Counted from the stretch's first letter, positions 35,459-46,106 are shown. The stretch is DNA of 64,000 nucleotides from Mactra quadrangularis (GCA_025267735.1 CM046307.1:51627395-51691394), one strand, 5' to 3'. Notes: generated by a model from the sequence alone, not told the origin. Translations and numbers: made by a program.

Positions 35459-37800
35459 ACGACTTGGGTCTTCAAGCTAGGTTTCTTTGACTTTTATAAT
35501 CAAATGTAGCAAATGAACTTGCGCCCCCCATTGCATCCAATTAAAATTTGTTGTGAAATGATTTGTTTCTATTTGAAATTTTAAACTGACAACTATAGTA
35601 GGCGTACTACCTTTTAAACCCTAAGCCAATTGTAATGTATGTTTTCCTCAAAAAACAAAAGTCTAGTAAAATGTGTAGAAACATTTCATTAAGTAGCCTA
35701 ACAGTTTTGTGTTAATTGAACACCAGGTTGGTTTTACATAGTTTTTAAGATGTTTTTATGAAGGTTGGTTTAACGAAGTTTTTCACGAAATGTTAAAATT
35801 TAAAGTTAACAATTTACCTTAATGTTAGTGATTGATTTGCATCATTGACTTCTATTTACTATAATAAGACCACCTCGTTGATTTTCTTTTGGTCCAATTA
35901 TAGAAGTATAAAAAAAATTCATCAATGAAGTCCCGAATATTTTAAGAAAACAGCGATTTGGTTGGTTTGTCATGAAATATCATAGAAATCATAGCTAGAA
36001 CCATAAACACTATCATTGATATGTAATTATCTTGTCAAAATGTTGTAATTATGTTTAAGTCTCGTTCCTACGGTTTAATTGTTTGAAAAAAATTATAGTT
36101 CATATATTTCACCTGCTGCACTCAACGACCTTGTCATTTCTCGCCTAAAATGGTCCTGTCAAGTATTTAACAAAGTTGTTATTTTATACATAAATGCATA
36201 TAAATGTACATCATTATAAAAAAAAATGTTGAAATCTTGATCTACATGTACTAAACTGCAAGTGTTATTTTTAGTGTGGTCTTTAACTTGTCATTATGAG
36301 CATGTGGGTCCAAGTGATAACATCTTTCTAGGGTTTGAAGTATAAAATTGATGGGCCAGTGCAAGACTGATCTAACTGCATGTAAATGAAGAAGAATGTA
36401 CTTTCGTATTGCAATAACCTATCAAAATGTTTGTAATTTTCATGCCACATAATATATAGTATTATATTGGTATATGATCTTGGTAGTCACTCATTATTTT
36501 AGTATACATGTTGGCTAAAATGCAGTCAAGGTTTTCACCGTTACTGTTAAGTTCCTCTACAAAGACCACCTTGGTTATTGCAAAATCATGTAAAGTTTTA
36601 AGTCCCAAACACTTAATTTGAAAAGAAAAAAGGGCCTTTATTAGGACCATTCCACTAGTAAGACAGTTGATTTTGATAGTCCTTAGCATTGAAACATTCT
36701 TGTAATAAACTATTCTTGGGGTTTGTATGAAAAAAAGCTTGCATAAATACATGACTTATTTAAAAAACAATTAACTGAACAAATTTCATTCAATTGGTTT
36801 TGAAGTAAAGATACTTCTTTCCTCTGTAAAGGTACAGTGGTTAGTAATGTCAATATGTTTACTCACTCGCTGGTTTTTGGGGGTTTTTTTTAACATCATA
36901 TGCAACACATATTTAGGTTATATATACGACAGCCGGCTCTTCCTACTATAGGTTTCCTGAACACTTTTCTATCAGGAGTACTAACTTACCCTACCACGAG
37001 GCTGACAACTCATGTATAGGGTATGACCTGCCGCGAAAATTTTTATTTGTCCAAGAGCTTTGTGAAGTCCCTGTATATCATTTTGATCATTATTGATGGA
37101 CATTCTGAAGTCCAATATTATTCTATCACTGATGAGAATATATGTTTTATTTTATTGAATTTTTGTTCAAAATTTTTGTGGAGTTTTGAGAAATGATGAG
37201 CAAACAATATTCATTAAGGCTTTGTTAATTTTATTAACAGAGACATCAAAGATATAAATGTTACTAAAAATGGAACAATTTTGTTAATTTGTTCAATCCA
37301 GGAGCCTTTTACATCATTATGTTATATATTGAATTTAATTGAAAAATTTTACTTCGCTAACTAACTAGGGGACGTTGATCTAACTAAATTAACACGAGAA
37401 TTGACAGTGGGGGATCGTCTATGAGTCATTATTTCCTCACCACAAACTTTTGAAGCTATTGTCCTTTGCTAAAAATATCAAAACAATGCAATACCTATGT
37501 AGCCTAAGTGACTTTGTCAAGCCGAGATTTAGAATGTGCAATATATGTCAATACCATCACACCATGCCCTGAATTTGTTTAAAATTTGTAACACCCCGTG
37601 GTGTGATTTAAGTTGCTCGAAGAAGGCCATAGATTATGTATGATCTTTGTATTCGTTTGATATGAGAATTGTTAAGAAATTTAGTATACTTATTTTGACA
37701 CGTAGGTAGTCGTAGGTAGTCGTGAGGATTGTATTTAAATGATATATATAAGCCAGTTGATCTTCTACTGTCTCATATGATATACTCTCTGTCTGATATA
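35459..37800. other. Intron 3 interior, no recognised feature
   Basis: No exon or named repeat was seen. The minus frame at 36462-36752 has no recognisable domain and is probably chance. Confidence 0.4.
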
Positions 37801-38025
37801 CAGTGCCAGCCTAAAGTTCTTGGACGTGTGAAATTTAAAAAAAAAAAAATGTTGATCTAGTTATTTTTACTATAATTGAAGCTCATTCACGTAACATTAT
37901 TAATTCGAATCGTATGTTGATTAACTAATTAATGCTGATATTTTAATTTGCTTAAAATGATGAAAAATGTGAATTGGTTTATCCTAAAACTAGGGTTTCC
38001 GTCCAAGTCCTTTTGAAGGGAACTG
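37801..38025. mobile_element. Mariner-type MITE, 225 bp
   Basis: The ends CAGTGCCAGCCTAAAGTTCT and ...CAAGTCCTTTTGAAGGGAACTG are inverted, with TA at 37799-37800. It shares TGTTGATTAACTAATTAATG with elements at 1279 and 15493. Confidence 0.7.
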
Positions 38026-38334
38026 AATAAAATATCTTGTATATTTATCATATACATTTTTTGTACTGACCAATTGATTAAGTTTTATATGTGTTAATAT
38101 GTTATATACAACTAAGCTAGTTAGCTTAAGTTGATTATCTTTAGTTCATTTCAATGTTTTATTCTACAAAGCTTGCACCATGCCTACTCGTAAGCTCCAG
38201 CAGTAGCTCGTCTTTAATTCTTTGTGGAATTGAGTCATGAGATATTTCCCTATGACCATTGTCCTACCTGTTTTTTGTCCAGAGATCTATGCCTGTGTTT
38301 AGAACATGAGTAGGACAACTGACTGCTGTAATAG

Positions 38335-38580
38335 TGATGGTGATGATGATGATAATGTTGCTAATAATGATGATGATGATGACAACAATAGCGATAATGG
38401 TGGTAGTGGTGATGATGATGATGATTACTACTATGATTATGATGATGATGATTATAATAATAATGATGATGGTGATGATGATGATGACAATTGCAACAAT
38501 GGTGGTGGTGGTGATGATGATGATTATTATGATTATGACAAGGATGATAATAATAATAATGATGATCATAATGATGATGC
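38335..38580 (+). repeat. (GAT)n / (GATGAT, AATAAT, GGTGGT) microsatellite
   Basis: A nearly pure trinucleotide run, 110 bases before exon 4. Frames of poly-Asp, poly-Met and poly-Ile type on both strands are artefacts. Confidence 0.93.
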
Positions 38581-38689
38581 GCTGACTTTATTTAACTAGG
38601 CTACAGGTTTGGATAAAATCCAATCTTCCATGTTAAAATGTTTTGTCAAGCAGCCATGCATTACTTTCACTTTAACATTTTATTTACAG

Positions 38690-38882
38690 ATTGTGAACGA
38701 AGCAGAACATGACGTACAGATCACAGAAAGATGGATAACTCATGACAAAGTTTTAGAATCTGTATTAGTTACTGGTAATCTCACAGAGACTACAAAATTT
38801 GAATGTGAGGCAAACAATGTACATGAGCAAGGACCAGAAGTTCAATCAAAACATTTTACAATAGAAGTACGACCTAGTGATG
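38690..38882 (+). CDS. Exon 4: second half of second Ig domain
   Basis: The acceptor TTATTTACAG ends at 38689 and the donor is GATG|GTGAGT at 38883. The exon is 193 nt, phase 0 in and phase 1 out. It encodes 64 residues, starting IVNEAEHDVQITERW and ending TIEVRPSD. The region LTETTKFECEANNVHEQGP supplies the F-strand cysteine (FEC) and the typical F-G hairpin, pairing with the LMC cysteine of exon 3. The usual DxGxYxC motif is replaced by TxxTKFEC, as happens in some I-set domains. NLT is a possible N-glycosylation site. The preceding open sequence (38609-38689) has the same frame but ends in a clear polypyrimidine-AG, so it is taken as intron. A hAT-type MITE begins only 34 bases after the donor. 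Confidence 0.88.
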
Positions 38883-38916
38883 GTGAGTATATTTTATATT
38901 ATCATTGACTTAATGT

Positions 38917-39333
38917 TAGGGCTGTCATGATATACTGGTATACCCGTTTATTGTAATACGCAGCTGCAGCAATATGTACCGCGGTACGATTTTAATGTAC
39001 CAGTATTTTGCGATATTTTTTATTTCATTGGAAAATTCTTCCCTTCGCAAAATAAAAGTAGTGAAACGTCAGTTTTTCCATTGTTCATTCCATCTAACTT
39101 TAAGTTACAAGAATTTAACCGATTGGGACGCGACACAGTCCTAAATGACTGTAAATACTTAAAGAGGCTAGATTCTATCAGTAGCTGCATGTAAGATTTG
39201 CTATGTTTCTGTTAAATACAGTGAAAGCACAACAAATCTAAAAGCCCACAATATATTGTGGTACGTATCACGATACGATGCCAGCATATTGTCATATATC
39301 GCGATACACTTCTGGCGTATCGTGACAGCCCTA
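38917..39333. mobile_element. hAT-type MITE (copy 2 of TACCGGTAT family)
   Basis: Ends TAGGGCTGTCATGATA and TATCGTGACAGCCCTA are inverted repeats. The 8-bp flanks CTTAATGT (38909-38916) and CTTACTGT (39334-39341) match at 7 of 8. It starts 34 bases after the exon 4 donor. Confidence 0.85.
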
Positions 39334-39486
39334 CTTACTGTATACTAGGTGTGTAGAATTTCTATGTCCAACTTGTGGCACCTGTACACTCTCTGCTCTG
39401 TCATTGCGATTTATGTTTTAACCTTGTATGGATTTACCAGGAAGCATTTAATAGCTTAGGTGAAGAAGTTTATTTCCAGAGCACAT

Positions 39487-39699
39487 TATTGTTAGATTTT
39501 ATTCATCTGTCAGTGGTACATACATTAACCTTGCTGATTTAAATACTCAGTTATACATAAAGTCAGAAATCTTGTTTTATCAGTCTTTCATATGGAAGTT
39601 CTGTAGTGTGTAGGTATTGGAATTATTTAACATACATTAAGTATTTAAATCAGCATGGGTATTGTATGCACCACTGACAGTTGTATGAAATTTAACAAT
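39487..39699. mobile_element. Inverted-repeat MITE, TGTCAGTGG family (copy 2)
   Basis: Long arms (left about 39487-39546, right 39640-39699) carry CTGTCAGTGGTACATACATT and GATTTAAATACT, pairing with the right arm. Confidence 0.75.
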
Positions 39700-39752
39700 A
39701 CTTTGTACAAAGACATTTCTTCTTCCTTGTATTAATTTGGTCTATAATTAAT

Positions 39753-39913
39753 AGTCATCACCTAAATCTTAAGCTCTAGCCTGATTTATCATGTTAATTA
39801 GTAAAAGAAAACAATATCATTTAGCCCAACTTTATTAAATTAGTAAATTTTCACGTATCCCCAATCAAAATTCATCAGTCCCTGGCTTCAGGCTTAGTGG
39901 GTTATGGCAATGA
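39753..39913 (-). mobile_element. AGTCATTGCC-family MITE
   Basis: Opens AGTCATCACCTAAATC and closes GGTTATGGCAATGACT, with CTGGCTTCAGGCTTAGTGGG inside. It is oriented opposite to the 40376 copy. Confidence 0.65.
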
Positions 39914-40014
39914 CTATATGATATTAAATAGATTACACCAACATATTTGTATATATACCTACCAGTCAGTAATATTATCATTTGTTTTCATTTTAAAATG
40001 TTTCCTATTCAAAG

Positions 40015-40038
40015 GTATTGAGAGAACTTGGTTCGTAG
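40015..40038 (+). CDS. Candidate 24-nt cassette microexon encoding GIERTWFV
   Basis: The acceptor is TTTCCTATTCAAAG and the donor is GTAG|GTGAGTG, a strong consensus. The 24 nt enter in phase 1, completing a GGT codon with the last G of exon 4, and leave in phase 1. They encode Gly-Ile-Glu-Arg-Thr-Trp-Phe-Val in open frame. Being 24 nt and phase 1-1, it can be skipped or included without a frameshift. It would add eight residues in the linker after the second Ig domain. Microexons at such junctions are known in neural receptors, including LAR-type phosphatases and MuSK splice forms. The match could be chance because the exon is so short. Support is the coincidence of acceptor, phase, open frame and strong donor. 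Confidence 0.45.
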   Translation, partial: VLRELGS

Positions 40039-40228
40039 GTGAGTGAAATATGTTTGCATGAAAATTGAACTTTTTTACCTCTAATAGTGTTTTCAACTAC
40101 CAGGTTTTTTACAACCCGCCATTACAACCATGTTAGAGTGACATAGTAGACCTATTACCCATTATATTATCATTAATCAAAGATAAGATTTTTAGGCTAT
40201 CATTAATATAGCCTTTGATGTATTTCGC

Positions 40229-40298
40229 GGGCTTAGCACAAAATAGTTGTAACTCACTCCTAATTTTTATTGAGTTATGACCGTTTTGCGCTATGCCC
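40229..40298. repeat. Foldback hairpin element F7
   Basis: GGGCTTAGCACAAAATAGTT pairs with the arm ACCGTTTTGCGCTATGCCC. The core GTAACTCACTC / GAGTTATG is conserved. Confidence 0.8.
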
Positions 40299-40375
40299 AC
40301 GATTTACAAGTCTGTGTTGTCTAATATGCATGATCACAGGTGACTGTTTCAAAATATGACCTTTCTCCAGCAATC

Positions 40376-40541
40376 GGCACCTTTACCCACTAGCCCAAAG
40401 TTCAGGACTAGTTATATTTGATTTTGGCTAATAAAAAGAATGGATTCCATATTTTTGGGCTAGTAGATAATTTTGCCAATTACTATAAATCGTGATAATA
40501 AACTGGGCTAGTGCATATGACAATGTTTGGCAATGACTGCT
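40376..40541 (+). mobile_element. AGTCATTGCC-family MITE
   Basis: It contains CCCACTAGCCCAAAGTTCAG, GGGCTAGTAGATAATTTTGC and right end TTGGCAATGACTG. It is head-to-head with the next copy. Confidence 0.65.
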
Positions 40542-40562
40542 GGAGTTTAATTCTACAAGACC

Positions 40563-40722
40563 AGTCATTGCTTTTAACTATCTCAAGCACTAGCCCAATT
40601 TATTATGTTATAAAGGGCAAAATCATTAACTAGTCCAACTATATGAAATAAGTAATTTACACTAGCCTCGGAGAATCAACACTAGTTTCAGACTTCAGGC
40701 TAGTGGGTTAAGGTGATGACTG
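40563..40722 (-). mobile_element. AGTCATTGCC-family MITE, inverted neighbour
   Basis: CAGTCATTGCTTTTAAC at the left and GGTTAAGGTGATGACTG at the right are inverted. The internal sequence is the reverse complement of the adjacent copy. Confidence 0.7.
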
Positions 40723-41814
40723 CATGACTTATACTATCAAGGTAAAATTCTGCCTCTATGACTATGTGTTTTAGATTGTGGATTATATTTTTCTTGATTT
40801 AGAGTTAAACAAATCTTTTTATTAAAAATCACTTGTTAAGTGTTTTATTTATGTAAAATTACTTCAATATGACAAATACCTCTGTGAAATATGTATATAA
40901 TTATGGACTCCTTGAAAGGGAAGTTCTGGTCAGCTGGTCAGTATGGCAATATAGTGGACACTTATGTTGATACTAATGACATGTAAATTTTTTACGTCCA
41001 AATCAACATTTGCTGAGTTTCATTGTAGAAATAAGCTCAGTTGATTACAGGAGTGGAATTTTTATATAATTTTATATTGAGAAACTCAAACCAGTGCCCT
41101 ATGGGAAGTATATTTTAATTCAAAATCAAGGAAAACCAGTGTTCCCCATTCTTCGGCATATAGACTTGAGCACAGTTTTTTTTACCTTTATTGTATTGAA
41201 TATATTTATAAGCAACCTTACGTATGAACATTGTATTACATTAACCTGTGTGCATGAAATGTAACAAACCCTTTTATGGGTAGATACGTAGATAGCATTT
41301 CTGTAACACATCTCCGGATAGAATGTTTTTTTTTATAATTCAGAATCTTTTTATGGTATATCCTTAAGTTTATGTATGTATATTTGGATGTTTTATAATG
41401 AGCTAAGATTTAAGATAAAAAGTCTCGGTGGAAGTGTTAGACGGATAGTTGAATGATAGTGCAAAATTTTATATCAAATTCATCATGATACGATATATTT
41501 TAAGGTCCAGATTTTTTTTACTTGTTTAAGAATTGTAGTACTTTTGTTCGTCCTTTTAGATGAAAGCACTTTAGATAGGGAGGAGGGGGGGGGGGGTTCT
41601 TTGAAATATCTAACAATGATGTAATCAATGATTTTTATATTTTTTATAGAGAGTTTTATTATGTCATTATGTGATATTGTTAATCTTAAAATATATTGTA
41701 TGTTTATTGATAATGAATAATGTTTAAGTTTTTTTGTCTTTATATTATTGATCAGCTTGATCATTATCTATGGTATTTTTATGAACACTATATATCACCT
41801 ATATTTGAAAATGT
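40723..41814. other. AT-rich DNA after the microexon
   Basis: A poly-G run lies at 41584-41595. No exon with good splice sites and protein-like frame was recognised. Confidence 0.4.
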
Positions 41815-42013
41815 GGGTCAATAGACCAAATTTGGAACTCATATTTTTTAGATTTTCTGTTTGTACACAGGCAGTAGAAACAGTTTGTTTTACATTATTG
41901 CTGAAAAGCATGGAATTCAGACTAAATCCTGTTGTTTTTTGTACAAATATTTTTATTGTGACGGTGAAATGTTGTTTGTATGACAGGGGAAAACCCAAAT
42001 ATTTGAATTCCAC
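41815..42013. mobile_element. Inverted-repeat MITE, GGAATTCAAAT family (copy 3)
   Basis: It shares CAGTTTGTTTTACATTATTG, GCTGAAAAGCATGG and AAAACCCAAATATTTGAATT with the copy at 20138. The opposing frames at 41748-42017 are its shadows. Confidence 0.6.
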
Positions 42014-42089
42014 ATAAGAAGTATTGTTTCAATAACTAATCATTTTTATACGCCCGTTTTGAAAAAACGGTCGTATTATGTTATGCTGT

Positions 42090-42172
42090 TGTCCGTCTGT
42101 CCGTCTGTCCGTCTGTCCGTCTGTCCGTCTGTCTGTCTGTCCGTCTGTCCGTCTGTCCGTCTGTCCGTCCGT
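42090..42172 (+). repeat. (GTCCGTCT)n microsatellite
   Basis: About 20 tetramer units alternating GTCC/GTCT with some GTCT-GTCT, at the left edge of the 3.1-kb element. Confidence 0.92.
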
Positions 42173-42991
42173 GGACAATTGCTTGTCCGGATGATAACTC
42201 AAGAAAGGATGAACCTAGGTTCCTCAAATTTTATGTGTTGATAGCCCTTGGGTGGAGGAGGTTCCCTATTGATTTTGAGACCCCAGGGTTAAAGGTCAAG
42301 GTCACTGGGACTTAAAATAGGTAAAACTTGTCCGTACAATATCTGAACCACCAATGTACCTAAGTTCACCAAATTTAATGTAAGAGTAGCCCATGTGTCA
42401 AAGATGTTCCCTATCGGTTTTGGGGCCCCTGCGTCAAAGGTCAAGGTCACAGTGGCATCATATGGGAAAAAAACTTGTCCTGACAATAACTTAACAACCA
42501 ATCTACCTAGGATCACCAAATTTTATGTGAGAGAAGCCCATGTGTCAAGGATGTTCCCAATCGGTTTTGGGGCCCCTGGGTCAAAGGTCAAGGTCACAGG
42601 GACATCAAATTGAAAAACCTTGTCCGGACCATAACTAAACAACGCCTGTACCTAGGTTCACCAAATTTTATGTAAGAGTAGCCCATGTGTCAAAGATGCG
42701 CCCTATAGGTTTATGGGGCCCCAGGTTCAAAGGTCAAGGTCACAGGGGCATTATATGGAAAAACTTTGTCCGGACAATAAATGAAACACCAATGTACCTA
42801 GGTTCACCAAATTTCATGTGAGAGTAGCCCATGTGTCAAGGATATGCACTATTGATTTTGGGGCCCCTGGGTCAAAGGTCAAGGTCACAGTGGCATCAAA
42901 TTGAAAAACATTGTCCGGGTAATAACTCACTAATGACTGTACCTAGGTTCACCAAATTTCATGTGAGAGTAGCCCATGTGTCAAGGATGTA

Positions 42992-44277
42992 CCTTATCAG
43001 TTTTGGGAAAACAGGGTTAAGTTTAAATCTTAAACCAGAAGATATCAAATTACCAAGCTGTGACTTCAAATGTTCTATCAATATGTTTATAAAGTCAAAA
43101 CGGCAAACAATGAAACACTTGTCCAGACAATAACTGAACCACCAATGTACCTAGGTTCTCCAAATTTTATGTGAGGGTAGCCCTTTGGTAAAGGTTATGC
43201 CCTATTGGTTTTGGGGTTCCTGGGTCAAAGGTCAAGGTCACAGAGGCATCATATTGAAAATCCTTGTTTGGACAATAACTCATCAACTACTGTACCTAAG
43301 TTCACAAAATTTTATGTGAAGGTAGCCCTTGTGTCAAGGATGTTCCCAATAGGTTTTTGGGCCCCAGACCCAAAGGTCAAGGTCACAGAGGGATCATATG
43401 GAAAAACCTTGTTCAGACAATAACTGAACAACCAATGTACCTAGGTTCACTAAATTTGGCGTGAAAGTAGCCCATGTGTCAAAGTTATGCCCTATTGGTT
43501 TTGGGGCACCTTGGTCAAAGGTCAAGGTCACAGGGGCATCATATTGAAAAACATTGTCTGGATAATTACTCAACAATGATTGTACCAAAGTTCACCAAAT
43601 TTCATGTGAGAGTAGCCCATGTGTCAAGGATGTACCTTATCAGTTTTGAGAAAACAGGGTTAAGTTTAAATCTTAAACCAGAAGATATCAAATTACCAAG
43701 CTGTGACTTCAAATGTTCTATCAATATGTTTATAAAGTCAAAACGGCAAACAATGAAACACTTGTCCAGACAATAACTGAACCACCAATGTACCTAGGTT
43801 CTCCAAATTTTATGTGAGGGTAGCCCTTGGGTAAAGGTTATGCCCTATTGGTTTTAGGGTTCCTGGGTCAAAGGTCAAGGTCACAGAGGCATCATATTGA
43901 AAATCCTTGTTTGGACAATAACTCATCAACTACTGTACCTAGGTTCACAAAATTTTATGTGAAGGTAGCCCTTGTGTCAAGGATGTTCCCAATAGGTTTT
44001 TGGGCCCCAGACCCAAAGGTCAAGGTCACAGAGGGATCATATGGAAAAACCTTGTCCAGACAATAACTGAACAACCAATGTACCTAGGTTCACTAAATTT
44101 GGCATGAAAGTAGCCCATGTGTCAAGGTTATGCCCTATTGGTTTTGGGGTACCTTGGTCAAAGGTCAAGGTCACAGGGGCATCATATTGAAAAACATTGT
44201 CCGGATAATTACTCAACAATGATTGTACCAAAGTTCACCAAATTTCATGTGAGAGTAGCCCATGTGTCAAGGATGTT
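42992..44277 (+). repeat. 643-bp higher-order tandem duplication
   Basis: Blocks starting near 42992 and 43635 are nearly identical. Each contains GGGTTAAGTTTAAATCTTAA and AAGTCAAAACGGCAAACAAT, and equivalent motifs lie exactly 643 bases apart (42879/43522, 43232/43875, 43377/44020). Confidence 0.85.
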
Positions 44278-45274
44278 CCCTATTGATTTTGGGGCCCCTG
44301 GGTCAAGTTTAAACCATCATCCAGAAGATATCAAATTACCAAGCAGAGACTTCAAATGTTCAATCAATATGTTAATAAAGTCAAAATGGCAAACCATGGA
44401 AATAATGCTATATTTAATAAGTAAAATGAATTTAGTTCACCAAATTTTATTTGAGGGTGGCCCATGTGTTAAGGATGTTCCCAATTGGTTTTGGGTCAAA
44501 ACTGGGTCAAAGATCTAGGTCATAGGGGCATCATATGGACAATCCTTGTCCGGACAATAACTAAACAATGATTGTACCTAGGTTAACCAAATTTTATGTG
44601 GATCAGCCCATTTGTCAAGATGTAATGTGTTGATAGCTCTTTGGTATTTGATGTTCTCTTTTGATTTGGAAACCCCAGGGACAAAAGTCAAGGTCACAGG
44701 GACTTAATTCATACTGAAACATTTTCCGGACAGTAACTCAATATTAATTGTACCTACATTGTAGGTTTTCCAAATCTTATTTAAGGGTAGCCTTAATGTC
44801 TAGCATATGCCCCTTTGGTTTCAGGTCCCTGGGTTAAAGTCAAAAGAAAAATCATGAGGAAAAACCTTGTCCAACAACCAACTTTACCTAAGATCACCAA
44901 ATTTTATGTATCAATACTCTTTGGGTCAAGGGCGAGAACTTTTGGTTCTGAGGCCCCAGGGTCAAGGTCACTGGAAGTTTGTATGGGAAAACTTTGTGTC
45001 GGTGATAAATCAACCATGGCTGTACCTAGGTTCTCAAAATCTTTGCTTTGGATAGCCCTCCTGTTAAGAATGGGACCTATTCTGAGATCCCGGGGTCATT
45101 GGTCAAGGTCACAGGGACTTTATATGAGATAGAACACAGCATGGACTGCACACGGGCGTATAATGCCCCGCCCAGCGGAGCTCTTGTCCGTAATCTTATT
45201 AGATCAGATCATTTATTTATGTTATGCTATATGGTACTAATGGTAGCAGCATTGACTTTCAGTTTTGTATTAAC

Positions 45275-45409
45275 CATTTTTTCTAAACTGTCAAAGTTTG
45301 AATAATTTCATGGTGAATGATTTCACACTATCTCAATATCACGAGTGTTAGGCAAAGAGCATGAAGTCACCGTGAAATTATTCATGTTTTGACAGTTGAG
45401 AAAAAATGA
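45275..45409. repeat. Foldback element with 45-bp arms
   Basis: ATTTTTTCTAAACTGTCAAA through GAATAATTTCATGGTGA pairs with TCACCGTGAAATTATTCATG through TTTTGACAGTTGAGAAAAA. Confidence 0.8.
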
Positions 45410-46106
45410 ACTATTTAAAGAATAAGTTGCCTGATTGTAATAATGTGATGTTGGAATCACCTAATTTGGCTTCATGAAAATCTTAGAATATTTCAAGAAC
45501 ATCATTATATCATGTTACTGGAGTCTTATATTTCTGTGAATCTTAAATCAACTTGACATGCTTTGTAAATGTAACTCTACAGATCTACTGTGACATACAT
45601 TTATAGTGGAAATTTAATAATTAGTTTGATTAAATGGGGTTATTTCCACAAGTCTGATTTCAACTTCATGTGGATAACTTTAAATGCTTTCACTTGAAAT
45701 TTCTTCTTTTGGTGGTGAGGGCATTTTACAGTTTATATTACTGTGGATTCTTTGTCGTATATTTAAGTATTCCCCCCCCCCCCAAAAAAAATGTATTACC
45801 ACTAGTCCTGGGCTTCAGGCTTGTGGGTGAAAATGATAATGACTGAACATATGATGTAATCCTAGAAATGTGATCAGTTGAAGATATTTATATAATTATC
45901 CTAACCTTATGTTAATGCTAAATGTTTATTGAGAAAAGTCAGTTAACCAACTCTACTGTTATATTTACACTGTCATAACCTAGGGTTAAATTTCTAAACT
46001 TTCTATAAATCTGATGCACCTGTTACAAACATAGAAGCCCGAAACCAGCTTATACTTTTCATTATATTCTTATTGATTGACATAAGAATATTTTTTAAAT
46101 TCGAAC
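45410..46106. other. AT-rich DNA with a MITE fragment
   Basis: A C-run lies at 45773-45783, and an AGTCATTGCC-family fragment (ACTAGTCCTGGGCTTCAGGC) at 45802-45845. Nothing else was recognised. Confidence 0.4.

Larger units (their letters stand above)
6680..40038 (+). other. Gene span: secreted or membrane Ig-domain protein, 5' part (MuSK/ROR-like receptor candidate)
   Basis: Gene-level entry linking five exons: 6680-6740, 31228-31506, 35072-35205, 38690-38882 and probably 40015-40038. Seen directly: each intron starts GT and ends AG, the phases match at every join (1, 1, 0, 1), and the joined frame has no stop over 691 nt (230 codons plus one base). The product is a signal peptide, one complete Ig domain, a second Ig domain split by an intron, and a short linker. 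Family knowledge: tandem Ig domains after a signal peptide occur in MuSK/ROR-type receptor kinases, LAR-type phosphatases and many adhesion proteins. The CxAxGIPxPxIxW pattern of the second domain resembles the third Ig domain of MuSK. Inference: a MuSK-like receptor is the best guess, but no cysteine-rich, transmembrane or kinase exon was recognised downstream. The gene is probably incomplete here, so the identity is low confidence while the gene itself is well supported. Confidence 0.75.
42047..45162 (+). repeat. 3.1-kb tandem-repeat element with TATACGCCCGT termini
   Basis: It begins TATACGCCCGTTTTGAAAAA, which folds on itself with AACGG, and ends ACGGGCGTATA followed by ATGCCCCGCCCAGCGGAGC. 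The inside is a degenerate array of about 145-bp units, each with GTACCTAGGTTCACCAAAT, TATGTGAGAGTAGCCC, a GTCAAGGATGTTCCC-like part and GGGGCCCCTGGGTCAAAGGT. Many open frames of the GQRSRSQ type are repeat translations, not genes. This terminal motif is common in mollusc genomes. No transposase is present. Confidence 0.85.

Noticed and set aside
36462..36752. 96-codon minus-strand frame in intron 3
   Set aside because: No recognisable domain, AT-driven composition and no supporting splice or start context.
38264..38599. Poly-Ile, poly-Asp and poly-Met frames
   Set aside because: GAT-type microsatellite on both strands.
42831..45132. Many frames of 60-133 codons with GQRSRSQ/KVKVTV-like peptides on both strands
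   Set aside because: They are translations of the 145-bp tandem repeat, recur in register with the repeat and have no start or splice logic of their own.
42047..45162. CRISPR-like array
   Set aside because: Units are about 145 bp and degenerate, with no short direct repeats or unique spacers, and the genome is clearly animal.
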